A DNA stretch of 64,000 bases from UBA2040 sp963977135 (GTDB lineage Bacteria; Bacteroidota; Bacteroidia; Flavobacteriales_D; Crocinitomicaceae): assembly GCA_963977135.1 (NCBI GenBank), contig CAXBNN010000010.1:40919-104918 (forward strand). The letters run 5' to 3'. The stretch's first letter is position 1. Each line of letters starts with the position of its first letter. A program made the position numbers and the translations under genes. The notes beneath the pieces are model-generated. The model saw nothing but the letters and a program-made list of their open reading frames with translations, had not been told where the DNA came from and did no database searches. Shown here one piece after another: positions 1-8,021 of this stretch.

Positions 1-1690
1 ACAATCCTGAGAAAGCAGTGTTTTCTGCAAATTTCAAGAATTCTTTATCAGATTTTGCTTTTGCTTTCATTGAAGCGTCTTTAGCAATTGAACTTTGAAG
101 GTTTGATACTACATCACCAACTTTGTCCATACGTGCTGAAGCTACAGCTTTAAGGTAATATCCTTGAGCCGATTCCTTGTCAGGAGAATTATTGATAGTA
201 GCAATACCACCAGCTGAATTTCCGTTTAAGATTTGAGCCAATGCTTTGTTGTATGTATCTCCTGAACCGAAGTTAGAGACAGCCTCAGCATATTTTCCTT
301 CGTATACATTGATAATACCCATGTTGTATGAGTTATCAGCTCCAGAACCACTTCCTTGCAACAACAATTTCTTAGCAGCAGCTCTGTCTCCAGAAGCACC
401 AGCAATAGCACCTAAATTATTTTTAGCGATTGCGTTGTCTTTGATATTGTTTGCTTTTTCAAATTCTGTTTTAGCTTCAGACATTTTACCTTGCATGTAT
501 AAAACACCACCAGCATTGTTGAATGCTCTATGATCTGTAGGATATTTTCTTTCAGCTGCTTTGTAGATAGCTAATTTAGAATCCATATTTTCAATCAAAG
601 TCGCTGCGAACAACATTTCTTCAAGATTCAAAGAATCTGGTTTAGACAATGCGATAGATTTTAATTCTTCATCTGTAAATCCAGTTTTGTCATAAACAAC
701 TTTGATTTCAGAACGACGTAATTTTGGGAAGATGTTTTTATCAAGGTAAGTAAATGTTTTACCCATGTTTCTCATTTCCGTTTCACGTGTTGCAGGATCT
801 TTATGCATTTCCAATACTCGGATTACCAAGTTTCTTTCGTCAGCATTCATTTCAGATTTTTCCATTTCTGTTTTGAATCCAGCGAAATCTTCTCCACGTC
901 CGTCTAATTTGTATACTTCTGTTTGTCCAGCAGTATTTCCAGCTTTTTTCGCTAATGCCATTGAAGCATTTTTACCAGCAGTCGCTCTATCAGAAGACAA
1001 AGTGTTGTTTTTATCTTCTTCACCTTCTGGAGAAGCATAACCTACAACATCAATTGATTTGATTTTGATACGTTCGTTTGTTTCAACTTTTTTCATCCAA
1101 GCTTGTAATCCAACGATATCTTTATCAGCTAATTCTCCTGCTTTTACAACCGACTTACCTTTATCGTAGTTAATTTGAGCCATTTCTGAAAACTCATTAA
1201 CACGTTTGAAGTTGTCTTTCTCCATAGTAACACGGTAATCTTTATTTACCAATAATGGAGTAATTATTGTTCCTTGACAGATAACTGTTTCATCAATTTG
1301 GTCTTTAACTTTACCTCCTTTAGATACAGTACCTGTAATTTTTAACTCAGTATTCTCATAATCAGGCTTGTAGGCTACTACATCGTAGTAACTCATTTTT
1401 CCACCTGGCTTGTATAAAATAACACTACCATTTCCTGTTGCTTTTTCACCTTGCACTGTAACTGGCTTAAGAGCCGTACTACCTAGCATCGGCTGAATTT
1501 GAGCACTTGCTTTTTTCTTGATTCCTTTTTCAGGAAAAGTAATATCCACTTTTACACGAACTGAATCACCATGCATCTCAAGAGGACAAGGCGTTACATC
1601 GTATTTTAAATCCTTCAAAAGGTCGCAACTTGTTAAAAGTGAACCCGTAACCGCTAAGAAAGCATAACCAAGTAAAGTTTGTTTTTTCAT
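1..1690 (-). CDS. OmpA-like/TPR lipoprotein, 3' end outside window
   Basis: The reading frame opens at an ATG (1688-1690) and runs off the left edge without a stop, giving at least 563 residues. The N-terminus is a lipoprotein signal with the lipobox LLTSC (Cys about 22), so the product should be anchored in a membrane, probably the outer one. Residues about 190-280 contain an OmpA-C-like stretch (GYASPEGEEDKNNTLSSDRA), which in known families binds peptidoglycan, although the match is loose. After residue about 390 come TPR-like helices (for example AFNNAGGVLYMQGKMSEAKTEF). Function is not known; an envelope scaffold or assembly role is inferred from the domains. A TAATATTG box near 1722-1729 on the minus strand could be its -7 promoter element. 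Confidence 0.8.
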   Translation of the reverse strand, partial: MKKQTLLGYAFLAVTGSLLTSCDLLKDLKYDVTPCPLEMHGDSVRVKVDITFPEKGIKKKASAQIQPMLGSTALKPVTVQGEKATGNGSVILYKPGGKMSYYDVVAYKPDYENTELKITGTVSKGGKVKDQIDETVICQGTIITPLLVNKDYRVTMEKDNFKRVNEFSEMAQINYDKGKSVVKAGELADKDIVGLQAWMKKVETNERIKIKSIDVVGYASPEGEEDKNNTLSSDRATAGKNASMALAKKAGNTAGQTEVYKLDGRGEDFAGFKTEMEKSEMNADERNLVIRVLEMHKDPATRETEMRNMGKTFTYLDKNIFPKLRRSEIKVVYDKTGFTDEELKSIALSKPDSLNLEEMLFAATLIENMDSKLAIYKAAERKYPTDHRAFNNAGGVLYMQGKMSEAKTEFEKANNIKDNAIAKNNLGAIAGASGDRAAAKKLLLQGSGSGADNSYNMGIINVYEGKYAEAVSNFGSGDTYNKALAQILNGNSAGGIATINNSPDKESAQGYYLKAVASARMDKVGDVVSNLQSSIAKDASMKAKAKSDKEFLKFAENTAFSGL

Positions 1691-1832
1691 ACCACTGTTT
1701 TTATTTCATCTTGTTTAAGAGTACAATATTACGAAAAAAATGTCGTTTGGGTTCGGCTAAATATACTGAATAGCGAATTTTAGTTAATATTTTTTCCAAT
1801 AAAAGCAATTGTAAAATTTTTGAACAGCAGTG

Positions 1833-2306
1833 TTATTTATTGAATAATTCGTAAAGCTGTTGTATTGTTAGGTTGGTTAATGGGTCAATAACGTTCGGAG
1901 CTATTTCTGTTAGCGGAACCAAAACAAAATCTCTTGAACGAAAATGTAAATGTGGAATTGTTAATTCTTCGGTCGAAATAACTGTATCACTATATAAGAT
2001 AATATCTATGTCAATTGAACGAGATTCATATTTCTCATTTTTTTTCGGCAGCCTGCCCAAATCTTTTTCAATTCGCTTGATTTCAGCAAGTAGATTGGTA
2101 GGTGATAATTTCGTTTGAATCTGGACGCAAGTGTTTAAAAACAAAGTGTCAGATTCAAACCCTTGAGCTTCGTTTTCGAAATTTCCCGCCTTGATAATAA
2201 ATTTACCAACCCTTACATTTAATAAAGTAATGGCATTAAGAATGTGCTCTTCCCGATTTCCTGAATTACTGCCAAGAGCTAAATATACTTCTTGTGTTAT
2301 TTCCAT
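1833..2306 (-). CDS. folK: HPPK, 2-amino-4-hydroxy-6-hydroxymethyldihydropteridine diphosphokinase
   Basis: Transfers diphosphate from ATP to 6-hydroxymethyl-7,8-dihydropterin, the step before dihydropteroate synthase in folate biosynthesis; cytoplasmic. The 157-residue length is normal for the family. Visible signatures are the N-terminal ALGSNSGN, the central RSIDIDIILY with the two metal-binding Asp residues, and HLHFRSRDFVLVPL. The start overlaps the end of gldD by 10 bp, so the two are probably translated from one mRNA. In many flavobacteria folK sits beside gldD/sppA, and the arrangement here agrees with that. Confidence 0.95.
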   Translation of the reverse strand: MEITQEVYLALGSNSGNREEHILNAITLLNVRVGKFIIKAGNFENEAQGFESDTLFLNTCVQIQTKLSPTNLLAEIKRIEKDLGRLPKKNEKYESRSIDIDIILYSDTVISTEELTIPHLHFRSRDFVLVPLTEIAPNVIDPLTNLTIQQLYELFNK

Positions 2307-2860
2307 TCAAAAGTGTTGATCATTTTCAGCAGATCTCTTTTCAGGTAATCAAGTGTTGGCCGCAAGGAGTCATAATTTGGTTTAGTGTTTAATAGTACTA
2401 CTCCGCTAACAAACCTGGATGTTGAATCGGTAAGATAAAATTGAAAAGGAGTTGCGACATCACCTTGAAGCTCGAAAAAGGTTCCAAATACTTTTTTTTC
2501 AGGATGAATTATTTTTGTGTCTTCTATTGCTGTAGCTTTCAGTTTATGCTCATCAACTTTATCATTGGCAAAATTGACATATGACCCAAGTGGTTCTTCC
2601 ATAACGATATACGAAAAATTAATTACACCATTAACCGGCCCTAAATCGATGTCTTTGTGGCAATTATCAGGAGAAACTTCTTTCACAGTATAATACTTAG
2701 ACTTTTCAAAAGTATAAGGGCAACGATCATCAAATTTTTCGTAAACGGGTTCTGGCAATTCAGATCGTAAATAACTTGGTGGTTTAGGGATAGGAATAGC
2801 ATCATTTCCGCACGAGATAAGCAAGGAAAAAAGAATTATAAATAATGTAGTTATTTTCAT
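2297..2860 (-). CDS. gldD: Gliding motility lipoprotein GldD
   Basis: A 187-residue lipoprotein (signal ending LLISC, Cys 17) required for gliding and T9SS function in Flavobacterium johnsoniae. Identity rests on the N-terminal lipobox, the PKPPSYLR and CPYTFEKSKYY stretches typical of GldD, and the position directly after gldE. The start ATG overlaps the gldE stop (ATGA), indicating translational coupling. The molecular role of GldD is not settled; loss of gldD in F. johnsoniae abolishes gliding and chitin use (family knowledge). It supports the T9SS-dependent export inferred for six other products in this window. Confidence 0.9.
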   Translation of the reverse strand: MKITTLFIILFSLLISCGNDAIPIPKPPSYLRSELPEPVYEKFDDRCPYTFEKSKYYTVKEVSPDNCHKDIDLGPVNGVINFSYIVMEEPLGSYVNFANDKVDEHKLKATAIEDTKIIHPEKKVFGTFFELQGDVATPFQFYLTDSTSRFVSGVVLLNTKPNYDSLRPTLDYLKRDLLKMINTFEWK

Positions 2861-4203
2861 TCCTCTGTTTTGTTTGCCGTAATAATCCTTACCATCTTTA
2901 TACGACGTTTATCGGATGCTTCTACAACTAATTTCGTCTCTCCAACCATAAAGCTTTCATTGTTTTTTAAAATTCTTCCAGCATTTTCAACTAAAAATCC
3001 TCCCAAAGTTTCAGCATCACCTTTAATTTCTTCAAACTCTTTTCCGTCAACATCTAAGACTTTGTAAACGTCAACTAGAGCTGTTTTACCTTCAACTCGA
3101 TAGGTTTGGTCATCAATTTTGGTGTATACTATTTCGTCTGTATCAAATTCATCAGTAATATCCCCAACGATCTCTTCAAGAACATCCTCCAAAGTACAAA
3201 TTCCACTCGCACCACCGTATTCATCCACAACAACTGCCATGTGCATTTTCTTTGATTGAAATTCTTTCAACAAATCGTCTATTTTCTTGTTTTCCGGAAT
3301 AAAGAACGGCAGGCGAATAAGATCAAACCATTTTATAGCTTTTTCTTTATGGCTCAAAAAAGGTAGAATGTCCTTAATGTATAAAAGTCCTACGACGTTG
3401 TCAAATGATTTGTCGTAAACTGGAATTCGAGAATAACCTGATTCAAGTATTAATTCCATGATTTTCTCATAGCCCCATTCTTTATCAATTGCAACAACGT
3501 CCATTCGTGGTCGCATAATTTGTCGAACTTCTGTATTGCCAAATTTTACGATTCCCTCAAGTATGCGATGCTCCTCATCACTCGTATTTTCTTCTTTTGT
3601 TAGTGCAAGAGCTTGTTCTAATTCATCACTTGAGATTTTAACACCTTTCTTTTTTGCTCTTTTATGAATAAAATTGGATCCATTAACGAGGAAGGTCTTA
3701 ATCCAAGAAATTGGTGGTGCTGAAGACAAGAAATTCAATGGTCCTGCCATGACTTTGGAAAAGGATAAGGCATTTTTTGTTGCGTAAATCTTGGGAATTA
3801 CTTCTCCAATCAGCAATAAAATTAGGGTAATTACAAATACTTCTATAATCAAGTGAAAGGTGGAATCTTTGTCGTTTGGTAAAATTTGATTAATAACTGA
3901 ACTTGACAGAATAACGATTCCAACATTTACAAAATTATTCGTGATTAGTATTGTTGCGAGTAATTCCTGTGGCTTTTTAACTAGTGAAAAAGCAAGTTTC
4001 CCTTTTTTACTTTCATCGGTTTTTAAGCTTTCTTTATCCGTTGGGTTAAGCGAGAAAAATGCTGCTTCTGATCCAGAAATGAGTGCAGAAATGAGTAGTA
4101 AGACACCGACAATTACAATTAGAACAATAATTTCAGATGAGTTTCCAGATAACTGGCTACTGACCAGCGGGTCTATTAATGAACTTATGGGGGGAACTGT
4201 CAT
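2857..4203 (-). CDS. gldE: GldE, CNNM/CorC-type CBS-domain membrane protein
   Basis: A 448-residue inner-membrane protein. Domains in order: CNNM/DUF21 transmembrane region (about 20-200, with SGSEAAFFSL near residue 43), a CBS pair (about 215-335, containing IMRPRMDVVAID and DEYGGASGICTLEDVLEEIVGDI) and a CorC_HlyC domain (about 355-440). The family includes magnesium/cobalt efflux proteins. The gldD-linked copy in flavobacteria is called GldE and overlaps functionally with GldD. The gene starts 6 bp after the ssb stop and overlaps gldD by 4 bp. The exact transported ion is not known. Confidence 0.9.
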   Translation of the reverse strand: MTVPPISSLIDPLVSSQLSGNSSEIIVLIVIVGVLLLISALISGSEAAFFSLNPTDKESLKTDESKKGKLAFSLVKKPQELLATILITNNFVNVGIVILSSSVINQILPNDKDSTFHLIIEVFVITLILLLIGEVIPKIYATKNALSFSKVMAGPLNFLSSAPPISWIKTFLVNGSNFIHKRAKKKGVKISSDELEQALALTKEENTSDEEHRILEGIVKFGNTEVRQIMRPRMDVVAIDKEWGYEKIMELILESGYSRIPVYDKSFDNVVGLLYIKDILPFLSHKEKAIKWFDLIRLPFFIPENKKIDDLLKEFQSKKMHMAVVVDEYGGASGICTLEDVLEEIVGDITDEFDTDEIVYTKIDDQTYRVEGKTALVDVYKVLDVDGKEFEEIKGDAETLGGFLVENAGRILKNNESFMVGETKLVVEASDKRRIKMVRIITANKTEE

Positions 4204-4209
4204 GAGCGA

Positions 4210-4659
4210 TTAAAAAGGTAAGTCATCTGTTTCATCATCTTTAAAATCTTTAATGTTTTCTGGCGGAGTAGGAGTGCCTGAATTAGAGTAATTTGGTTGA
4301 TTACTAGGTTTGTCAGATATTTCAGGTCTAGTTAAAATAGTTAATTGATCAGCAACAACTTCCGTTGTGTATCTAGTTTGACCTTCTTTATCTTGCCAAG
4401 ATCTTTTCTTTAATCGACCTTCAACATATATTTTCATTCCTTTTTTGAGGTATTTTTCGGCAACTTCTGCCAATCCACGCCAAACTACAATGTCATGCCA
4501 GTCGGTGTTTTCTTTTTTCTCTCCTGTTGATTTATCAGTATAAGTCTCTGAAGTTGCAATGGGAAAATTTGCCACTGCTGCACCGTTTTCCAGATGTCGA
4601 ACCTCTGGGTCTTTTCCCAAATTTCCGATTAGGATAACTTTATTTACTGTACCAGCCAT
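4210..4659 (-). CDS. ssb: Single-stranded DNA-binding protein SSB
   Basis: Binds and protects single-stranded DNA during replication, recombination and repair. The 149-residue protein has the usual OB fold (about 5-110: VNKVILIGNLGKDPEVR, YVEGRLKKRSWQDKEG), a short low-complexity linker rich in Pro, Asn and Thr, and the acidic interaction tip DDETDDLPF. That tip is the docking site for RecO, PriA, RecQ and similar partners in known SSBs. It lies between mutY and gldE on the same strand, so it probably belongs to the same operon. A DUF3127 protein at 19578-19958 carries nearly the same tail. Confidence 0.97.
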   Translation of the reverse strand: MAGTVNKVILIGNLGKDPEVRHLENGAAVANFPIATSETYTDKSTGEKKENTDWHDIVVWRGLAEVAEKYLKKGMKIYVEGRLKKRSWQDKEGQTRYTTEVVADQLTILTRPEISDKPSNQPNYSNSGTPTPPENIKDFKDDETDDLPF

Positions 4660-4730
4660 AAAATTTAAAATGCATTATTTACAAATATAACAATTAGCGA
4701 CTAAGAGAAGGGTTTTCTAAGTCCCAATTT

Positions 4731-5765
4731 CTAATCTTTCAAATTCAGATAATCGACTAAGGGCTTAGGAAAAGGATAGTCCTTCAAATTTTGATTTTTA
4801 ACCCAATCCAAATCTTGAAATTCTACTTTAGCTTCGAGCTTTACTGAATAGAAATGAATATTCAATTTCTGATGACTTAACAAATGTTTCGAAGGCTCTT
4901 GAACTAATATAGGGGCTGAATCTATTTTATATTTTAGTTTTATTTCTTCGGAAAGTTCCGCTTTATCATCAGTTATTTCAATAAGTGGCAATTGATAAAG
5001 ATGTTGCCAAATGTCTTTCCCCTTTCTTTTTTCGATAAGAATTTCATCATTATCTTCAATATGGAGAAAATGGAAATTTCTTGTTCTAACAGAAGTTTTT
5101 TTAGATTTAACAGGTCTGTCGGCTATATTTTTCATCTTGTATGATTCGCAAAAAGACATAATTGGACAAATGTCACAAGCAGGATTTTGTGGTGTGCAGA
5201 GCAAAGCACCAAATTCCATAATAGCTTGGTTGTGCTTAGCGGGATCTTCTTTTACTAAAAATTCCTGTGCCAATTCACGAAATTCCTTTTTTCCAATTGT
5301 ACTATCAATAGGAGTGGACCAATTGAAAATTCTACTAAGCACCCTAAATACATTTCCATCAAGAACTGCCTGTGGCTCGTTAAAAGCAAATGAGGATATA
5401 GCGGATGCGGTGTAATCACCAACTCCCGGTAATTTAATAATCTCATTATGCGTTTTAGGGAAAATCGCATCTTGCTCATTGGTTATTATTTTGGCCGTTT
5501 TATGCAGATTTCGAGCTCTAGAGTAATATCCTAGTCCTTGCCACAATTGTAAAACGAGTTGTTCATCGGCATTTGCTAAGTCCTCAATATATGGAAAATT
5601 ATCGATAAATTTAGTGTAGTAGGCCATACCTTGCTGGACTCTAGTCTGTTGTAAAATAATTTCAGACAACCAAATTTTGTAAGGATCAGTCGTTCTTCTC
5701 CATGGAAGATCGCGTTTGTTTTTATCGTACCAATTGATAATAAGCTCGTTGATATTTTTTGACAT
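4731..5765 (-). CDS. mutY: A/G-specific adenine DNA glycosylase MutY
   Basis: Removes adenine mispaired with 8-oxoguanine. Visible features: catalytic Glu about 35 in WLSEIILQQTRV, helix-hairpin-helix LPGVGDYTASAI (about 112-123), catalytic Asp about 136 in VLDGNVFRVLSR, and the [4Fe-4S] ligands Cys 190, 197, 200 and 206 (spacing C-x6-C-x2-C-x5-C). A NUDIX-like C-terminal domain (about 230-344) reads 8-oxoG. The 344-residue length is normal. It is first in the minus-strand run mutY-ssb-gldE-gldD-folK and is divergent from HU, with a short intergenic region holding the HU promoter. Confidence 0.96.
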   Translation of the reverse strand: MSKNINELIINWYDKNKRDLPWRRTTDPYKIWLSEIILQQTRVQQGMAYYTKFIDNFPYIEDLANADEQLVLQLWQGLGYYSRARNLHKTAKIITNEQDAIFPKTHNEIIKLPGVGDYTASAISSFAFNEPQAVLDGNVFRVLSRIFNWSTPIDSTIGKKEFRELAQEFLVKEDPAKHNQAIMEFGALLCTPQNPACDICPIMSFCESYKMKNIADRPVKSKKTSVRTRNFHFLHIEDNDEILIEKRKGKDIWQHLYQLPLIEITDDKAELSEEIKLKYKIDSAPILVQEPSKHLLSHQKLNIHFYSVKLEAKVEFQDLDWVKNQNLKDYPFPKPLVDYLNLKD

Positions 5766-5796
5766 TGAAAAAAAAGTAAAAATTAACGCTTTTAGG

Positions 5797-5828
5797 TTGT
5801 GATTAATCGTTTAAGATTGATAATTTTG
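5797..5828 (+). promoter_or_regulatory. Bacteroidota-type promoter of the HU gene
   Basis: A TTG (5797-5799) and a perfect TAATTTTG (5821-5828) are separated by 21 bp, matching the Bacteroidota consensus of a TTTG-like -33 box and TAnnTTTG at -7. Transcription would begin roughly 5 bp downstream, leaving a leader of about 40 nt before the HU ATG at 5871. Confidence 0.65.
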
Positions 5829-5870
5829 CACTCGAATTTTAAGGATAATTACAAATTAAAGAATTTTAAA

Positions 5871-6161
5871 ATGACAAAGGCGGATATCGTTAACAAAATT
5901 GCATCTGAAACAGGTTTAGAGAAAAATGAAGTATTAAGAACAGTTGAATCTATGATGTCGAACATTAAATCTTCACTGTCTAGTGGCGAAAATGTTTATC
6001 TAAGAGGTTTCGGAAGCTTTATCGTTAAAGAGAGAGCAGCGAAAACGGGTAGAAATATTTCAAAGAACACGACAATTTTGATTCCGGCTCATAATATTCC
6101 TTCATTCAAACCAGCAAAAACATTTGTTGAAGAAGTGAAGACGAAAGTAAAAGTGAAATAA
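5871..6161 (+). CDS. HU family DNA-binding protein
   Basis: A 96-residue nucleoid protein. The hallmark beta-arm region GFGSFIVKERAAKTGRN followed by IPAHNIPSFKPAKTF is clear, and the N-terminal helices (MTKADIVNKIASETGLEK) match HU/IHF. The frame is open further upstream to 5799, but the ATG at 5871 gives the canonical length and lies downstream of a strong promoter, so I choose it. HU dimers bend and compact DNA. In Bacteroidota this copy often precedes the ribonuclease G gene, as here. Confidence 0.95.
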   Translation: MTKADIVNKIASETGLEKNEVLRTVESMMSNIKSSLSSGENVYLRGFGSFIVKERAAKTGRNISKNTTILIPAHNIPSFKPAKTFVEEVKTKVKVK

Positions 6162-6204
6162 GGATTTTATCACTAAAATTGATATAAAATCGATTTTAAA
6201 TTAT

Positions 6205-6212
6205 TATTTTTG
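6205..6212 (+). promoter_or_regulatory. -7 box (TATTTTTG) upstream of the small ribosomal protein and rng
   Basis: Perfect TAnnTTTG box. A TTG at 6179-6181 lies 23 bp upstream and could act as the -33 element. The box directly abuts a terminator-like hairpin beginning at 6213, so transcripts starting here would begin inside the hairpin's left arm. Confidence 0.5.
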
Positions 6213-6243
6213 CACTCCCGTTGGAAAGCGGGAGTGTTTTTTT
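6213..6243 (+). terminator. Intrinsic terminator after HU
   Basis: CACTCCCG and CGGGAGTG pair perfectly (8 bp) around a short loop (ttggaaag) and are followed by seven T. It would terminate HU transcription 50 bp after the stop codon. It overlaps the start region of the next promoter. Confidence 0.75.
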
Positions 6244-6297
6244 ATCTGTATAACAGATATTTAGCGAAGAAGATAAATTAATTAAAATATATACATT

Positions 6298-6390
6298 ATG
6301 CCAAGCGGTAAAAAGAGAAAAAGACATAAAATGTCGACTCACAAAAGAAAGAAAAGACTTAGAAAAAACAGACACAAGAAAAAGAAATAA
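6298..6390 (+). CDS. bS22/mS38-like (AURKAIP1/COX24) small ribosomal protein
   Basis: A 30-residue, extremely basic ORF beginning MPSGKKRKRHKMSTHKRKKR and ending in a run of Lys. The K-x-K-M-x-x-H-K-x-K-K-x-L-R-K pattern matches the AURKAIP1/COX24 family, which includes mycobacterial bS22 and mitochondrial mS38, small-subunit ribosomal proteins buried in rRNA (family knowledge). It has its own promoter box (6205) and its own terminator (6406-6429), supporting a real, separately transcribed gene. It is too short for ordinary ORF cut-offs and is often missed in annotation. Confidence 0.85.
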   Translation: MPSGKKRKRHKMSTHKRKKRLRKNRHKKKK

Positions 6391-6405
6391 TCTTTTCTTA
6401 ATTGT

Positions 6406-6429
6406 GCTCGGCAATTGCTGAGCTTTTTT
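6406..6429 (+). terminator. Intrinsic terminator between the bS22-like gene and rng
   Basis: GCTCGGC and GCTGAGC pair over 7 bp (one G-T) around an AATT loop, followed by six T. It ends 20 bp before the rng start, so read-through past it probably sets rng expression unless rng has its own promoter. Confidence 0.7.
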
Positions 6430-6449
6430 CTAATTAAAATTAAGCTTTC

Positions 6450-7997
6450 GTGAGTTTAGAACTAGTAGTTGACGCCCGTGAAAACGGCGTATGGCTTGCT
6501 TTGCTAAGAGACGGAAAGCTTATTGAAATCCAAGAACAACATGGAGCCCCCGACTTTGCGGTCGGGGATATATATCTAGGCAAGGTACGTAAAGTTGTGC
6601 CGAGTTTAAATGCTGCTTTCGTTGATGTTGGTTACGAAAAAGATGCCTTTCTCCATTATTTGGATTTAGGTCCACAGTTTCAGTCGCTCAATAAGTTTAC
6701 CAAAGAAACTCTTAAAAGCAAGCAAAATGTATCTGATCTACTTTATTTTAAGCCAGAAAAGGACATAAATAAGGATGGTAAAATAAATGATGTAGTTTCT
6801 GCTTCGTCAAACATCCTTATTCAAATTGCCAAGGAACCGATTTCAAGCAAAGGCCCACGTTTGTGTGCAGAGATAACGCTTGCAGGTCGCTATTTGGTGC
6901 TTGTACCTTTTTCCAACAAAGTTTCCATTTCTCAAAAGATTAAAAATTCTGAGGAACGCAAACGTTTGAAGGACCTGATGGAGAATATTAAACCAAAGAA
7001 TTTTGGTGTTATTATCCGAACGGTAGCTGAAAATAAAGCTGTTGAATTGTTGAATCAAGATCTTAATAACTTGACCGACAAATGGAAAACTATGCATTCG
7101 AATTTAAAGAATGCTACTCCTCCAAAACGTGTTTTAGGTGAGATGAACAAGACTTCATCCATGCTGAGAGATTTGCTAAACGCAGACTTCTCTAATATTC
7201 ATGTTAATGATAAAGGACTTGCAGATGATATCATAGGTTTCGTAGCTGATATAGCTCCTGGCCGTGAAAAAATCGTAAAGGTTCACGATAATCGAGTGAA
7301 TATTTTCGAGAAATTCGGAGTCAACAAACAAATCAAAATGTTGTTTGGACAAAAAGTTCCTCTTCCTTCAGGAGGTTATTTGATTATTGAGCATACTGAG
7401 GCTATGCACGTAATTGACGTGAATAGCGGAAACAGAAAAGGTGCCGACGGTCAAGAAAGTAACGCTTTAGCGACAAATGTTGAGGCTGCAGAGGAAATTG
7501 CTCGTGTACTTCAATTAAGAGACATGGGAGGTATCGTTTGTGTCGATTTTATCGATATGCACACTCGAGAGAATAATAAATTACTTCATGAAAAAATGAA
7601 GGAGTTTATGAAAGGCGATCGAGCGAAACACAATATTCTTTCTCCTTCTAAATTTGGTGTTGTAGAAATTACACGTCAAAGAGTTCGGCCTGAAACGGAA
7701 ATCAAAACTGCAGAAAAGTGTCCAACTTGTAATGGGACGGGCGAGGTTCAAGCATCAATTTTATTTTCTGATGAGATCGAAAGTAAATTGAAGTATCTGA
7801 TGGAGGAGCGAAAAGAAAAAGGTGTTACCTTAATCGTTCACCCTTATTTGGCTTCTTATTTTACAAGTGGCATATATTCTAGACAAGTAAAATGGTTCTT
7901 GAAATATAAGTCATGGGTTAAAGTGAAAGAAAACACAGCAAATAACTTATTACAATATTCATTTGTAGATAAAAAAAATGAAGAAATAGCGCTCTGA
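6450..7997 (+). CDS. rng: Ribonuclease G/E family endoribonuclease
   Basis: Single-strand-specific endoribonuclease for 5S/16S rRNA maturation and mRNA turnover. The 515-residue length is that of RNase G, without the long RNase E scaffold. An S1-like RNA-binding domain occupies about 35-130 (GDIYLGKVRKVVPSLNAAFVDVG). The catalytic DNase I-like part contains IDVNSG and CVDFIDM, carrying the metal-binding Asp residues, and the Zn-link Cys pair lies in CPTCNGTG near residue 428. The start is GTG at 6450; the sequence MSLELVVDARENG matches the family N-terminus. The stop lies inside a hairpin and overlaps the recX start by 1 bp. Confidence 0.93.
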   Translation: MSLELVVDARENGVWLALLRDGKLIEIQEQHGAPDFAVGDIYLGKVRKVVPSLNAAFVDVGYEKDAFLHYLDLGPQFQSLNKFTKETLKSKQNVSDLLYFKPEKDINKDGKINDVVSASSNILIQIAKEPISSKGPRLCAEITLAGRYLVLVPFSNKVSISQKIKNSEERKRLKDLMENIKPKNFGVIIRTVAENKAVELLNQDLNNLTDKWKTMHSNLKNATPPKRVLGEMNKTSSMLRDLLNADFSNIHVNDKGLADDIIGFVADIAPGREKIVKVHDNRVNIFEKFGVNKQIKMLFGQKVPLPSGGYLIIEHTEAMHVIDVNSGNRKGADGQESNALATNVEAAEEIARVLQLRDMGGIVCVDFIDMHTRENNKLLHEKMKEFMKGDRAKHNILSPSKFGVVEITRQRVRPETEIKTAEKCPTCNGTGEVQASILFSDEIESKLKYLMEERKEKGVTLIVHPYLASYFTSGIYSRQVKWFLKYKSWVKVKENTANNLLQYSFVDKKNEEIAL

Positions 7998-8021
7998 TGA
8001 ATCAATCAGAGCGTTTTTTTT
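7990..8021 (+). terminator. Intrinsic terminator straddling the rng stop and recX start
   Basis: CGCTCTGAT (7990-7998) and ATCAGAGCG (8005-8013) form a perfect 9-bp stem with a 6-nt loop, followed by eight T. The rng TGA (7995-7997) and the recX ATG (7997-7999) both sit in the stem/loop, and the T-run encodes the first Phe codons of recX. Confidence 0.75.

Noticed and set aside
5255..5479. Second minus-strand frame within mutY
   Set aside because: An out-of-frame shadow of mutY, whose catalytic residues and Fe-S cysteines confirm the main frame.
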